Origin: RGIG5612 sp045616165
Lineage (GTDB): Bacteria; Bacillota; Clostridia; Lachnospirales; Lachnospiraceae
Assembly (NCBI GenBank): GCA_045616165.1
Contig: JAZLGF010000019.1
Span: 1-54,495, forward strand
Direction of reading: 5' to 3'
DNA length: 54,495 nt
Shown here one piece after another: positions 1-9,241 of the stretch. How positions within the stretch are numbered: the stretch's first letter is position 1; each line of letters opens with the position of its first letter. The notes beneath the pieces are model-generated. The model was not told the DNA's origin and searched no databases. It worked only from the letters and a program-made list of their open reading frames with translations. Made by a program: the position numbers and the translations under genes.

Positions 1-22
1 TTTCGGATTTTCAGTATATTTT

Positions 23-335
23 TTCCAAACATATGAAAGAAGGATAACTATATTGGGAATTTTTTGAGAAGAGTAATAATTATTTTCCCAACATATGAGA
101 GTAGTCTATCTATATTGGGAATTTTTCAAAAACACTGTGGATGATGATTTTCTCCCTATAGAAAGATAGCGCGTCTATAGTGAGAATTTTTTGATGAAAA
201 GGATAATTTTTTTCTCCCTATAGAAGGATTGGTTATCTATAGTGAGAACTTTTTGATGAAATAAATGATTTTTTTCTCACTATAGGAAGTCAGGCTGCCT
301 ATAGGGAGAAAAATGCATAAAGTTCAAAGAGTAAG
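23..335. repeat. tandem array of five ~62-bp hairpin-forming units
   Basis: Five imperfect inverted repeats begin at 23, 85, 150, 212 and 274, a nearly constant period of 62-65 bp. Units 3 and 4 have the arm TTCTCCCTATAGA (150-162 and 212-224) pairing with TCTATAGTGAGAA (174-186 and 236-248). Unit 5 has TTCTCACTATAGG (274-286) with CCTATAGGGAGAA (298-310). Units 1 and 2 use a different arm sequence (TTCCCAACATAT with ATATTGGGAA) but keep the pairing. The linkers are AT-rich and related (TTTTTTGATGAAA-like). No open frame is credible here. The array may begin before the window edge. Function unknown. Confidence 0.8.
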
Positions 336-440
336 GCGGGTGGCTAGTCGAATTCTAATGGCGAATGATATTACCCGCCGTAAGTAGCGAAGCCACGGCG
401 CGCGCCCTCAATAGCGCAGGCGCCGGCAGCTTCGCGAGCG
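333..440. other. GC-rich block with nested inverted repeats, possible structured RNA
   Basis: This roughly 105-bp block is strikingly GC-rich against its AT-rich surroundings. GGCGGGT (335-341) can pair with ACCCGCC (373-379). GCGAAGC (387-393) can pair with GCTTCGC (429-435), enclosing a further CGGCGC (396-401) / GCGCCG (420-425) stem. No coding frame is convincing. It could be a small structured RNA, a transcript 3' end, or a remnant of transferred DNA; the sequence does not decide between these. Confidence 0.4.
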
Positions 441-451
441 AAAATCTTAAA

Positions 452-490
452 TTTATCACTATATGAGAAGCACTCGCTTATAGTGATAAA
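452..490. repeat. isolated perfect inverted repeat related to the upstream array
   Basis: TTTATCACTATA (452-463) pairs perfectly with TATAGTGATAAA (479-490). The CACTATA/TATAGTG core is shared with array units 3-5, so this looks like a displaced member of the same family. It lies about 120 bp before the first gene. Confidence 0.6.
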
Positions 491-575
491 AATTATAAAA
501 GAGCTCGGCAAAAGGCAATCATAAGGAAAGGGTTAAAAGAACAGTTATAATTGATACAATATATAGTGTTGGAAT

Positions 576-604
576 TTGAAAAAATGCACATTATAGGCTA
601 TAAT
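576..604 (+). promoter_or_regulatory. promoter of the ABC ATPase gene, predicted leaderless
   Basis: A -35 hexamer TTGAAA (576-581), a 17-bp spacer and a perfect -10 TATAAT (599-604). The -10 ends only 8 nt before the ATG at 613, and no Shine-Dalgarno sequence precedes that ATG, so the transcript would start at or within a few bases of the start codon. Confidence 0.75.
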
Positions 605-612
605 AAGTTGTT

Positions 613-1317
613 ATGAGTTTTATTGAATTGAAGGATGTCGTAAAAGAATATGGAAATGAAGGTTCGGTTAAGATGAGGGCCGTTGATGGCATCGACTTTG
701 AAATCGAACAAGGAGAGTTTGTTGTTATTGTTGGCCCTTCGGGAGCCGGAAAAACAACAATACTTAACATGCTTGGAGGAATGGATACTATTACTTCGGG
801 TCAAATTATTGTTGATGGAGTAGATATAGCAAAGTATAACTCTAAGCAACTTACAGACTATAGAAGATATGATGTGGGTTTTGTTTTCCAATTTTATAAC
901 CTAGTTCCAAACTTTACAGCACTTGAAAACGTTGAACTTGCAAATCAGATTAGTAAGAATCCGCTTGATGCAAAGGAAATACTAGCTGAAGTAGAATTGT
1001 CTCATAGATTAAATAATTTCCCATCACAACTTTCAGGTGGTGAGCAACAAAGAGTATCAATTGCAAGAGCTATGGCTAAAAATCCAAAGCTTATGCTATG
1101 TGATGAGCCTACAGGAGCACTTGATTATAATACTGGAAAAACAATTTTGAAACTTTTACAGGATATGTGTAATGAAAAGAAAATTACGGTAATAGTAATT
1201 ACTCATAATCAGGCGATTACGCCGATGGCAGATAGAATTATTCATATCAAAAACGGAAAAGTTGAGAAAATGAAGCTCAATAAAAAACCAGTATCAATAG
1301 ATAAAATAGAGTGGTAA
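613..1317 (+). CDS. ABC transporter ATP-binding protein (MacB/LolD-like)
   Basis: ATPase subunit that would power the FtsX-type permease encoded just downstream. The 234-aa protein has a Walker A motif (GPSGAGKTT, about residue 42), a Q-loop in VFQFYN, the signature LSGGEQQR (about 140-147), a Walker B ending LCDEPTGALD and an H-loop in VITHN. The TGALD ending and FYNLVP sequence are typical of the MacB/LolD/SalX branch serving FtsX permeases. Substrate cannot be read from sequence; relatives export peptides or lipids or give peptide-antibiotic resistance. The ATG has no ribosome-binding site and directly follows the -10 element, so the message is probably leaderless. Confidence 0.92.
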   Translation: MSFIELKDVVKEYGNEGSVKMRAVDGIDFEIEQGEFVVIVGPSGAGKTTILNMLGGMDTITSGQIIVDGVDIAKYNSKQLTDYRRYDVGFVFQFYNLVPNFTALENVELANQISKNPLDAKEILAEVELSHRLNNFPSQLSGGEQQRVSIARAMAKNPKLMLCDEPTGALDYNTGKTILKLLQDMCNEKKITVIVITHNQAITPMADRIIHIKNGKVEKMKLNKKPVSIDKIEW

Positions 1318-1327
1318 AGGAAAAGCT

Positions 1328-4279
1328 GTGTTAATACATAAAGACGTGTTCAGAGAAATAAAGAAATCCATGGGACGATTTGTGTCCCTTTTTCTTATTG
1401 TGGTTTTGGGCGTTGCGTTTTATGCAGGAATAAGATCATGTGAATCTGACATGATTATTACGGCTGATAAATTTTATGATGATTCAAATTTGATGGATAT
1501 CAAGGTTGTTTCAACATTGGGGTTAACAAATAAAGATATTAGAGCTATAGAAAAAATCGAAGGCGTTGAAAAAGCCGTAGGAACTTATTCTGCGGACATG
1601 CTTTGCAAGGTTAATGAATCACAAATAGCGGTCAAACTTAAAGCAATAACAAACGGTATGAATGACATAGTTCTTAAAGACGGAATTATGCCAATTAATA
1701 AAAATGAATGTTTGCTTGATAAGTTCTTTATGGACATGTATGGATATCAAATTGGAGATACTATTACATTTTCTACAGGTACTGATGAAGAATTAAAAAA
1801 TTATCTTAAGATATCTAAATTCGTCATTGTTGGTTCATTTATTACAAGCGAATATTTATCTATGGATTACGGAACAACAACACTTGGTTCTGGAAAAATA
1901 GATGGTCTTGCAGCAATTTCTGAAGATGCATTTAACACAGGAGCATATACAGAAATAGATATTAGCGTAGAAGGCGCTAAAGATCTTATTTGCTATTCTG
2001 ATGAGTATGATGAATTAGTTGACGGCGTAGTAGAAAAAATAAAAGACATTGCTAAAGAAAGAGAAAATGATAGATATGATACGCTTGTAAATGACGCAAA
2101 TGAAAAAATAGATCATTCGCAAGAACTTTTAGATGATGAAAAGGCAAATGTTAACTCACAAATAAATAGTGCGCAATACACATTAAACACAACTAAAGAT
2201 GAAACAAACAGACTCTTAAGTGCATATCAGGAATTGCTTAATGGATTAGAAACATTTGATGGAGTTAACCTTGATAGAATTAGTAGAGCTTCGTCTATAG
2301 TAACTGATATTGTATTAAATGGATTTATTAGTAGATTTATTCCACAGGCAATAAAAGATGTTGTAACAAATATTAATAATAAGATTCAAGGAGCCGCATT
2401 AGCGCTTGAAGAAGCAAAACAAATGAAAGAATATGCCCAGTCGGCGTATGGACCTTTAAGCGAAATCTTAAATTCAACAATTTCCAGCATGCAGGCTCAA
2501 ATAAATCAAAATAAAGCGTTAGCAGATAAAAAATTTGTTGAAGCTCAAGATGAAATAAACAGTGCAAAAGAGAAAGTTACAAAGGTTGAAAAACCATCGT
2601 GGTATGTATTAAACAGATATTATATTCAAGAATATTTATCTTATAAATCTGATACTGAAAGAATAGGAAATATTGGAAAAGTATTCCCAGTTGTTTTCTT
2701 TATTGTAGCTGCACTCGTTTGCCTTACAACTATGACAAGAATGGTTGACGAAGAGCGCACTCAAATCGGTACATTAAAAGCGCTAGGATATAGCAAGAAA
2801 ACGATAATAAGTAAATATATTATTTATTCAATGCTTGCAACGGTTTCAGGAAGCATTGTTGGGGCTTATGCAGGAAGCAAAATACTGCCACTTGTAATAA
2901 TAAATGTTTACAAAATTCTATATCCTAATTTACAGGGAATGGAAATGCCGCTTAACTTAGAGCATTGTTTAGTAGCTTCGCTTGCGGCAATTTTATGCAT
3001 ACTTGCGGCAACACTTTTTGCATGCCTTAAATCGCTTTTAGAGGTACCGGCTAACTTAATGAGACCAGTTGCCCCAAAAAAAGCAAGAAAGCTTTTAATC
3101 GAGAGAATAGAGCCTTTATGGAGAAAGATTTCATTCACATGGAAGTCAGCATTTAGAAACTTTATAAGATATAAAAAGCGTTTGTTTATGACGTTGTTTG
3201 GTATATGTGGTTCGACGGCACTTTTACTTGTAGGATTTGGTCTTAAAGATGCGATAAATACGATTCTTTATGCTCAGTATGGCGAAATAAATCAATTTAG
3301 TGAAATGATGTATTTAGATGAAAATGCATCTGATGAAAATAAAGATCTTCTTGTGCAAAAATTAGAAGATGATGAAAGAATTGAAACATATTCATACACT
3401 TATCAAACATCGGTAGATGCTGAAAGTGAAAACTCTGATAAGGTGTTAAGTGCATATATATATGTTCCGGAAAACACTAAAAATTTAGATGACTATATTG
3501 TTCTTCAGGACAGAGTGACAAAAGAACATAAAGAACTTGATGAAGATACTGTTTTAATTTCCGAAAAAATGGCTAAACAGTTAGATCTTAAAGAAGGAGA
3601 TACAATAACTTTTTCAATTGGTCAGAAGAATAAAAAAGAAGCTAAGGTAGCAGGAATTGTTGAAAATTATATTTATCACTATATCTACATGAGCCCAGTT
3701 CTTTACGAAAAAATATATGGTAAGCCAGTAGAATATAACATGATAATAGCTAACAACAAAACGGATATTGAAATAGATACGGATAAGTTGGATGAAGAAT
3801 ATTTAGCAATGAAGGCAGTATCCGGAATAAATGATATTGTACGCTTAAAAGACAAATTTTCAGACATGCTAAAAGGATTAGATTCAATCACTTATGTTCT
3901 TATAATCTGTGCGGGAGCATTAACATTTGTTGTTTTATATAACTTGAATAACATTAATATTAGTGAGAGAAGAAGAGAGTTAGCAACGCTTAAAGTTTTA
4001 GGTTTTCATGATATCGAACTTAGCCAATATATATACAGAGAAAATGTACTAATAACGATAATAGGAATTGCGCTTGGAGTTATAGGCGGAATATTCCTAA
4101 ATAAGTTCGTAGTTACAACGGTTGAAGTAGATATTGTTATGTTTGGACGTGAAATATATGCTATGAGTTTTGTTAAAAGTATATTGATAGCAATAGCTTT
4201 TACGGTCATTGTAAACATAATTGTTCATTTCAAATTGAAAAAGATAGACATGGCAATGTCCCTTAAGAGTGTTGAATAA
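1328..4279 (+). CDS. FtsX-family ABC transporter permease, large
   Basis: Membrane partner of the preceding ATPase, 983 aa, starting at a GTG 10 nt after its stop with a modest AAAGGA site. A first membrane segment (about 18-38) is followed by a large extracytoplasmic region; residues about 250-425 are rich in heptad-like Gln/Asn/Glu/Lys and probably form a coiled coil. Two FtsX modules follow, each with the family signature (GTLKALGYS near 485; ATLKVLGF near 888), and about eight membrane helices in total. The two-module form with a coiled-coil ectodomain is common in Firmicutes. Export of a peptide or lipid, or mechanotransmission, is plausible; substrate unknown. Confidence 0.88.
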   Translation: MLIHKDVFREIKKSMGRFVSLFLIVVLGVAFYAGIRSCESDMIITADKFYDDSNLMDIKVVSTLGLTNKDIRAIEKIEGVEKAVGTYSADMLCKVNESQIAVKLKAITNGMNDIVLKDGIMPINKNECLLDKFFMDMYGYQIGDTITFSTGTDEELKNYLKISKFVIVGSFITSEYLSMDYGTTTLGSGKIDGLAAISEDAFNTGAYTEIDISVEGAKDLICYSDEYDELVDGVVEKIKDIAKERENDRYDTLVNDANEKIDHSQELLDDEKANVNSQINSAQYTLNTTKDETNRLLSAYQELLNGLETFDGVNLDRISRASSIVTDIVLNGFISRFIPQAIKDVVTNINNKIQGAALALEEAKQMKEYAQSAYGPLSEILNSTISSMQAQINQNKALADKKFVEAQDEINSAKEKVTKVEKPSWYVLNRYYIQEYLSYKSDTERIGNIGKVFPVVFFIVAALVCLTTMTRMVDEERTQIGTLKALGYSKKTIISKYIIYSMLATVSGSIVGAYAGSKILPLVIINVYKILYPNLQGMEMPLNLEHCLVASLAAILCILAATLFACLKSLLEVPANLMRPVAPKKARKLLIERIEPLWRKISFTWKSAFRNFIRYKKRLFMTLFGICGSTALLLVGFGLKDAINTILYAQYGEINQFSEMMYLDENASDENKDLLVQKLEDDERIETYSYTYQTSVDAESENSDKVLSAYIYVPENTKNLDDYIVLQDRVTKEHKELDEDTVLISEKMAKQLDLKEGDTITFSIGQKNKKEAKVAGIVENYIYHYIYMSPVLYEKIYGKPVEYNMIIANNKTDIEIDTDKLDEEYLAMKAVSGINDIVRLKDKFSDMLKGLDSITYVLIICAGALTFVVLYNLNNINISERRRELATLKVLGFHDIELSQYIYRENVLITIIGIALGVIGGIFLNKFVVTTVEVDIVMFGREIYAMSFVKSILIAIAFTVIVNIIVHFKLKKIDMAMSLKSVE

Positions 4280-4300
4280 AAGGGCAAAAAAATGTATAAT
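4272..4300 (+). promoter_or_regulatory. ftsK promoter
   Basis: TTGAAT (4272-4277), a 17-bp spacer and a perfect TATAAT (4295-4300). The -35 overlaps the 3' end of the permease gene. A small GGCC-AAAC-GGCC hairpin (4328-4339) lies in the leader before the ribosome-binding site. Confidence 0.7.
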
Positions 4301-4357
4301 AAAATAGCTAAAATTTAGGGTTTTTAAGGCCAAACGGCCATAAAATTGGAGGAAAAT

Positions 4358-6967
4358 TTGGCACAAAGAAAAAAGGTACCTAGTGCAAAAGCACAAAAGA
4401 GTGTAGAAAAAGAAAAAAATTCAGCATTAATAGTTATATCTGCGGCTATAGCTATTTTACTTGAACTATGCCTTTTTGGGATTCTAGGAAGCGTAGGTCA
4501 TGGAATTGCTTATGCTGAATTTGGTCTTTTTGGAATTATGGCTTATGTTTTTCCTCTTGCCGGATTTGCAATTATTCTTTATCAGCATTTAGCTAAAGCT
4601 GATTCAAAGAAAAATATTATCTGCGCTATTATAATTTTTGTTTTTCTTTGCGCATTCATGCATCTGGTTTCTTTCCCGGATATGGAAAACGCTACAGTTG
4701 GAGATTACTTTGTAAGAGCGGCTAACGAACGAATAGGCGGTGGTATATTAGGCGGTTTATTAAGTATCGCTTTAGTTTTGGTTATTAGTAAAGTAGGTGC
4801 TTACATAGTTGTTATTCTTGCGATTCTGGTTTGCTTATTCTTAATTTGTGGCAAATCAATTATTAAGAGTGCTAAACAGATTGTAGGCCAGGGCCGAGTT
4901 GACGATGATGACGATGATGACGAAGAGCCGGATAAGAGAGTTATTCCTCGTTCACGTCTTAGTGCATTTGCACCAAGAAGAGAGCTTCCGGTTTATGAGA
5001 TAGATGATGATGAGGGAAGAACAATTAGAATTGTTAATGCTGTTAAACCTCATCAAAGAAATAGAGCAGAGCTAAAAAGAAGCGTAAATAAAGCAGCGCC
5101 TTATAGAGATGGAAGTACAGAACTTTTAAGATCAAGTGCTGGAATTAAAGGCGTTAATTCAAACTTGAGTTTTACACCTAATAACGCATCAGGTGATGAG
5201 ATGCATGAAATTACTAATATAAAGGTTGAACGCTCTTGCGAACAATCTGGTAGCGAAGTTATAGATGAACCACTTAAAACAATAGAGATAACCGATGTAC
5301 CTGATTTTAAAGGTGAAAAGCCAAAAGCTACTAAACCTAAAAGAGCAAAAGCTATTGAATCAACTGTTGTTAGTGGAGTTTCTATGGCTAAGGTTGCTTC
5401 TGATACAATAGATAGGAAACAGCCTCAAAAAGAAGCACCAAAGACAAGAACAACTACAAGAGTTAAATCTAATGGCAAATACCAGTATCCACCGATAGAG
5501 TTACTTACAAAGGGCCGCGGAAGAGGTATTGGTGTTTCAAAAACTGAATTAAATAGAATGGCTTCTAATCTTGAAACTATTCTTGCTGAGTTTGGCGTTA
5601 ACGCAACAGTTATAGATAAACAGGCAGGACCATCAGTTACAAGATTTGAATTGCAACCTGAACTTGGAATCAGAGTAAGTAAAATTACATCTTTAGCAGA
5701 TGATTTAAAATTAAATTTAGCTGTTCCAGATATTCGGATTGAAGCGCCTATTCCGGGTAGAGCTGCTGTTGGAATTGAAATTCCTAATTCAAGTAGCCAA
5801 AGCGTATTAATTAGAGATCTTATTGAATCAGATGAATTAAAAAATGAAGATTCAAAAATTGCTATTGCAGCAGGTGTTGATATTAGTGGAAATGTTGTTG
5901 TTGCCGATATTGATAAGATGCCACATATCTTAATTGCTGGTACAACAGGTTCTGGTAAATCAGTATTTACAAAATCACTGCTCATGACAATTATTTATAG
6001 AGCTAGACCAGAAGAAGTCGGAGTAATCATAATAGATCCTAAGAAAGTAGAATTTAACGACTTTAGTGGAATTCCACATATGATGAAGGATGTAGTAACT
6101 GATGCGGGCCAGGCAGTAAGCACTCTTAGATGGGCTGTTAATGAGATGCAAAACAGATATCAAAGAATGCAGCTTTCAGGTGTTAATGATATTAAGAGTT
6201 ATAATGCATATTTTGAGCAAGGAAAACTTAATCCAGAAGAAGAAAATCCTAGAAAAATGCAACAAATTATTATTATCATTGACGAGCTTGCAGACCTTAT
6301 GCTTACAGCATCAAAAGAAGTTGAAAGTCTTATTGTTAGACTTGCTCAGCTCGCTCGTGCAGCCGGCATGCATCTTATTATTGCAACCCAAAGACCTTCA
6401 GCAAATGTTGTTACAGGTCTTATTAAAGCAAACGTCCCTTCAAAGGTTGCGCTTAGAGTTACTTCTAAACTTGAATCAAGAATTATTTTAGATATGCAAG
6501 GTGCTGAAGAACTTTTAGGACATGGCGATATGCTATTCTTCCCTAATGGCTTTACTAAACCTGTTCGTGTTCAGGGCGCAATGATTAGTGAACAAGAAGT
6601 TAAGAAAGTAACTAGATTCTTAAAAGAAAATAAGGGTGATGATATTTACGCTTTAGAATCAGAAGAAATACAAAAATATATTAACAATTCGCAAGATGGA
6701 CAAACAAGTTTTGGCAGCTCGGACGATAGTAGCGCAGATAAACTTGATGATTATATTTTTGAGGCAGGAAAACTTTGTATTGAAGCAGGAAAAGCGTCTT
6801 CTTCTATGCTACAAAGACGTTTTAGTATTGGATTTAATAGAGCGGCAAGAATTATTGACCAGCTTTGTGATTTAGGCGTCGTGGGACCTGCTAACGGAGC
6901 AAAACCTAGAGAAATATTAGTAGACTCTTACGAATTCGAAATGATGCTCCAGTCAAAAGATGAATAA
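4358..6967 (+). CDS. ftsK: DNA translocase FtsK/SpoIIIE
   Basis: Septum-associated ATPase that pumps chromosomal DNA through the closing division site. About 869 aa from TTG 4358; this start is chosen because GGAGG (4348-4352) sits 5 nt before it, whereas the longer frame from 4346 would put that site inside the coding region. N-terminal membrane helices (about 20-165) are followed by an acidic stretch of seven Asp, a basic disordered linker (to about 380), and the motor domain with Walker A GTTGSGKS (528-535), Walker B IIIIDELADLM and the ATQRPS motif. The C-terminal gamma winged helix (about 790-860) would recognise orienting DNA sequences. It overlaps priA by 8 nt. Confidence 0.95.
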   Translation: MAQRKKVPSAKAQKSVEKEKNSALIVISAAIAILLELCLFGILGSVGHGIAYAEFGLFGIMAYVFPLAGFAIILYQHLAKADSKKNIICAIIIFVFLCAFMHLVSFPDMENATVGDYFVRAANERIGGGILGGLLSIALVLVISKVGAYIVVILAILVCLFLICGKSIIKSAKQIVGQGRVDDDDDDDEEPDKRVIPRSRLSAFAPRRELPVYEIDDDEGRTIRIVNAVKPHQRNRAELKRSVNKAAPYRDGSTELLRSSAGIKGVNSNLSFTPNNASGDEMHEITNIKVERSCEQSGSEVIDEPLKTIEITDVPDFKGEKPKATKPKRAKAIESTVVSGVSMAKVASDTIDRKQPQKEAPKTRTTTRVKSNGKYQYPPIELLTKGRGRGIGVSKTELNRMASNLETILAEFGVNATVIDKQAGPSVTRFELQPELGIRVSKITSLADDLKLNLAVPDIRIEAPIPGRAAVGIEIPNSSSQSVLIRDLIESDELKNEDSKIAIAAGVDISGNVVVADIDKMPHILIAGTTGSGKSVFTKSLLMTIIYRARPEEVGVIIIDPKKVEFNDFSGIPHMMKDVVTDAGQAVSTLRWAVNEMQNRYQRMQLSGVNDIKSYNAYFEQGKLNPEEENPRKMQQIIIIIDELADLMLTASKEVESLIVRLAQLARAAGMHLIIATQRPSANVVTGLIKANVPSKVALRVTSKLESRIILDMQGAEELLGHGDMLFFPNGFTKPVRVQGAMISEQEVKKVTRFLKENKGDDIYALESEEIQKYINNSQDGQTSFGSSDDSSADKLDDYIFEAGKLCIEAGKASSSMLQRRFSIGFNRAARIIDQLCDLGVVGPANGAKPREILVDSYEFEMMLQSKDE

Positions 6968-9221
6968 ATTCGCAGATATTATTGTTGATATTTCCCATGA
7001 AAAAGTGGATAGGCCTTTTGAATATATTATTCCAAAGGAACTTTTTGATAGCGTTAAAATTGGAAGTCTTGTAAATATTCCATTTGGAAAAGGCAATAAA
7101 CTAATAAAAGGGTTTGTCCTAAATATAAAAGACAAATCTAACTTTGATGAAACAAAATTAAAAGCAATTGATAGCATAGCAGCAAAGAGCACATCAATAG
7201 AAGGCGATATGATTGCTCTTGCGAATTTTATTAAAACTAATTATGGCTCAACAATGAATCAGGCACTTAAAACAGTTATGCCAGTTAAACAAAGTGCTAA
7301 TCCAATTGTTCAAAAATATATTTCGCTTACGGCAAGCGTAGAGGATGCAAAAAAAGCAATTGAACTTTTTTCAAAAGGAAAGAAAAGTCCTGCAAAGATT
7401 AGACTTCTTAGTGAACTTATAAATGAAAAAGTTCTTCCGTACGAAATAGTAAAAGATAAATTAAATATTTCTTTAGCAACTCTTAAATCACTTGAAAAAG
7501 ACGGACTTATTAGGATTGATGTTAAAGAAAATCTAAGAGATGCTTTTGATATAAAAGAAAAGCAAGAATATACGATAAAACTTAACGATGCACAGCAAAA
7601 AATCGCAGATGATATTTGGAACCGATATAAAAATAATGATTTAAGGACTTCTTTGATTAGAGGTGTAACAGGTTCTGGTAAAACAGAAATTTATATTGAA
7701 TTAATTGATAGAGTTATTAAAGAAGGAAAACAGGCGATTGTTTTAATTCCGGAAATTTCTTTAACATATCAAACAGTTTTAAGATTTTATAAAAAATTCG
7801 GCGATAGAATTTCTGTTATTAATTCAAAACTTACGAATGCACAAAAACATGACCAGCTTGAAAAAGCAAAAAATGGCCAGGTAGATATAATTATTGGACC
7901 ACGTTCAGCACTTTTTAGTCCGTTCCCAAATCTTGGAATAATTATTATTGATGAGGAACATGAAGGTACATATAAAAATGAAAATGTTCCGCGATATATT
8001 TCAAGAGAGGTTGCTATTCAAAGAGCTATGCAAAGCAACGGCTTTGTTGTTTTGGGAAGTGCGACACCTTCTGTTGAAAGTTATTATAAGGCTAAAAAAG
8101 GTGACTATCATTTATATGAACTTGAAAAACGTGCGGGTATAGCAACGCTTCCGGAAGTGGAGATTGTTGATTTAAGAGCAGAACTTATAAATGGCAATCG
8201 CTCGATTATTAGCAAAAAACTCCAGGAAATGATTGCTGATAGGTTAGAGAAAAAAGAGCAAATTATTTTGTTTATAAATAGACGTGGATTTTCCAGCTTT
8301 GTTTCATGTAGAAGTTGCGGAAATGCTATTAAATGTCCGCATTGTGATGTTTCATTAAAATTCCATAAGAACGGAAAATTAATGTGCCATTATTGTGGAT
8401 ATGAAATTCCTATGATGAAAACATGTCCGGAGTGTGGTTCTAAATATATCGGAACTTTTGGAAGTGGAACGCAAAAAGTTGAAGATGAAATAATAAAACT
8501 TTTCCCTCGGGCAAAAACGCTTCGAATGGATTACGATACGACAAGACAAAAAGATGCTCATGAAAAAATTCTTAGTGCATTCGCTAATCATGAAGCGGAT
8601 ATTCTTATTGGAACACAGATGATTGTTAAGGGACATGATTTTGCGAATGTAACATTAGTAGGGATTATTGCGGCTGACCTTTCACTTTATTCGGGAGATT
8701 ACATAAGTGCTGAAAGGACGTTTCAACTTTTAACTCAGGCTGCTGGAAGAGCAGGAAGAGGAGCGAAAAAAGGTGAGGTTGTAATTCAGACATATTCGCC
8801 AGATAATTATGCAATTAAATTAGGAGCTAGCCAGGACTACAAAGGATTTTATGATTTTGAAATGGCTTACAGGAAGATGCTTGGATATCCACCTGTTATG
8901 AATATGCTTGGAATATTATTCGCGTGTGAAGACGAAAATTTACTAAACAAAAAATGTAATGAAATAAATTTTGTTATTGATACAAAAATAAAAGCAAAAA
9001 GCGTGGCAAGTATAAATGAAAATGAGATAATTAAGATTGGACCGGGGCAGGCTCCAATAGCTAAAATTCAGGACAAATATAGAAAAATAATTTATATTAA
9101 ATCTGAAAAATACAAAGATTTAATTGATATAAAAGATGTGGTAGAAGATTTTATGAATGAAAATCCAGAAAAGAAATTAGCGGTTACATTTGATTTTTCA
9201 ATGAGCAGCCACGATTTATAA
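6960..9221 (+). CDS. priA: primosomal protein N' (replication restart helicase PriA)
   Basis: Superfamily 2 helicase that reloads the replisome at stalled forks. The 753-aa protein has the N-terminal DNA-binding domain beginning with the typical IVDISHEKVDRPFEY, Walker A GVTGSGKT (235-242), a DEEH box near residue 330, and four CxxC pairs (CRSC, CPHC, CHYC, CPEC; about 450-495) that form the two zinc sites. Helicase motifs V and VI are visible in GTQMIVKGHDF and QAAGRAGRG. The start overlaps the end of ftsK by 8 nt, so translation is probably coupled. The downstream neighbours def and fmt follow priA in many Firmicutes. Confidence 0.96.
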   Translation: MNKFADIIVDISHEKVDRPFEYIIPKELFDSVKIGSLVNIPFGKGNKLIKGFVLNIKDKSNFDETKLKAIDSIAAKSTSIEGDMIALANFIKTNYGSTMNQALKTVMPVKQSANPIVQKYISLTASVEDAKKAIELFSKGKKSPAKIRLLSELINEKVLPYEIVKDKLNISLATLKSLEKDGLIRIDVKENLRDAFDIKEKQEYTIKLNDAQQKIADDIWNRYKNNDLRTSLIRGVTGSGKTEIYIELIDRVIKEGKQAIVLIPEISLTYQTVLRFYKKFGDRISVINSKLTNAQKHDQLEKAKNGQVDIIIGPRSALFSPFPNLGIIIIDEEHEGTYKNENVPRYISREVAIQRAMQSNGFVVLGSATPSVESYYKAKKGDYHLYELEKRAGIATLPEVEIVDLRAELINGNRSIISKKLQEMIADRLEKKEQIILFINRRGFSSFVSCRSCGNAIKCPHCDVSLKFHKNGKLMCHYCGYEIPMMKTCPECGSKYIGTFGSGTQKVEDEIIKLFPRAKTLRMDYDTTRQKDAHEKILSAFANHEADILIGTQMIVKGHDFANVTLVGIIAADLSLYSGDYISAERTFQLLTQAAGRAGRGAKKGEVVIQTYSPDNYAIKLGASQDYKGFYDFEMAYRKMLGYPPVMNMLGILFACEDENLLNKKCNEINFVIDTKIKAKSVASINENEIIKIGPGQAPIAKIQDKYRKIIYIKSEKYKDLIDIKDVVEDFMNENPEKKLAVTFDFSMSSHDL

Positions 9222-9241
9222 ATAATTGCAGGAGAAAAAAT

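Noticed and set aside
274..290. CTCACTATAGG resembles the T7 phage promoter core
   Set aside because: It is one arm of the fifth hairpin, other units carry altered versions, the upstream half of the T7 promoter is missing and no phage polymerase is encoded here.
23..335. Possible CRISPR array
   Set aside because: The repeats are imperfect, the linkers resemble one another instead of being unique, the period is 62 bp with a hairpin in each unit, and no cas genes are present.
5425..5985. 186-codon minus-strand frame inside ftsK
   Set aside because: It is antisense to the well-conserved FtsK motor region, has no ribosome-binding site or recognisable domain, and reflects codon bias of the real gene.
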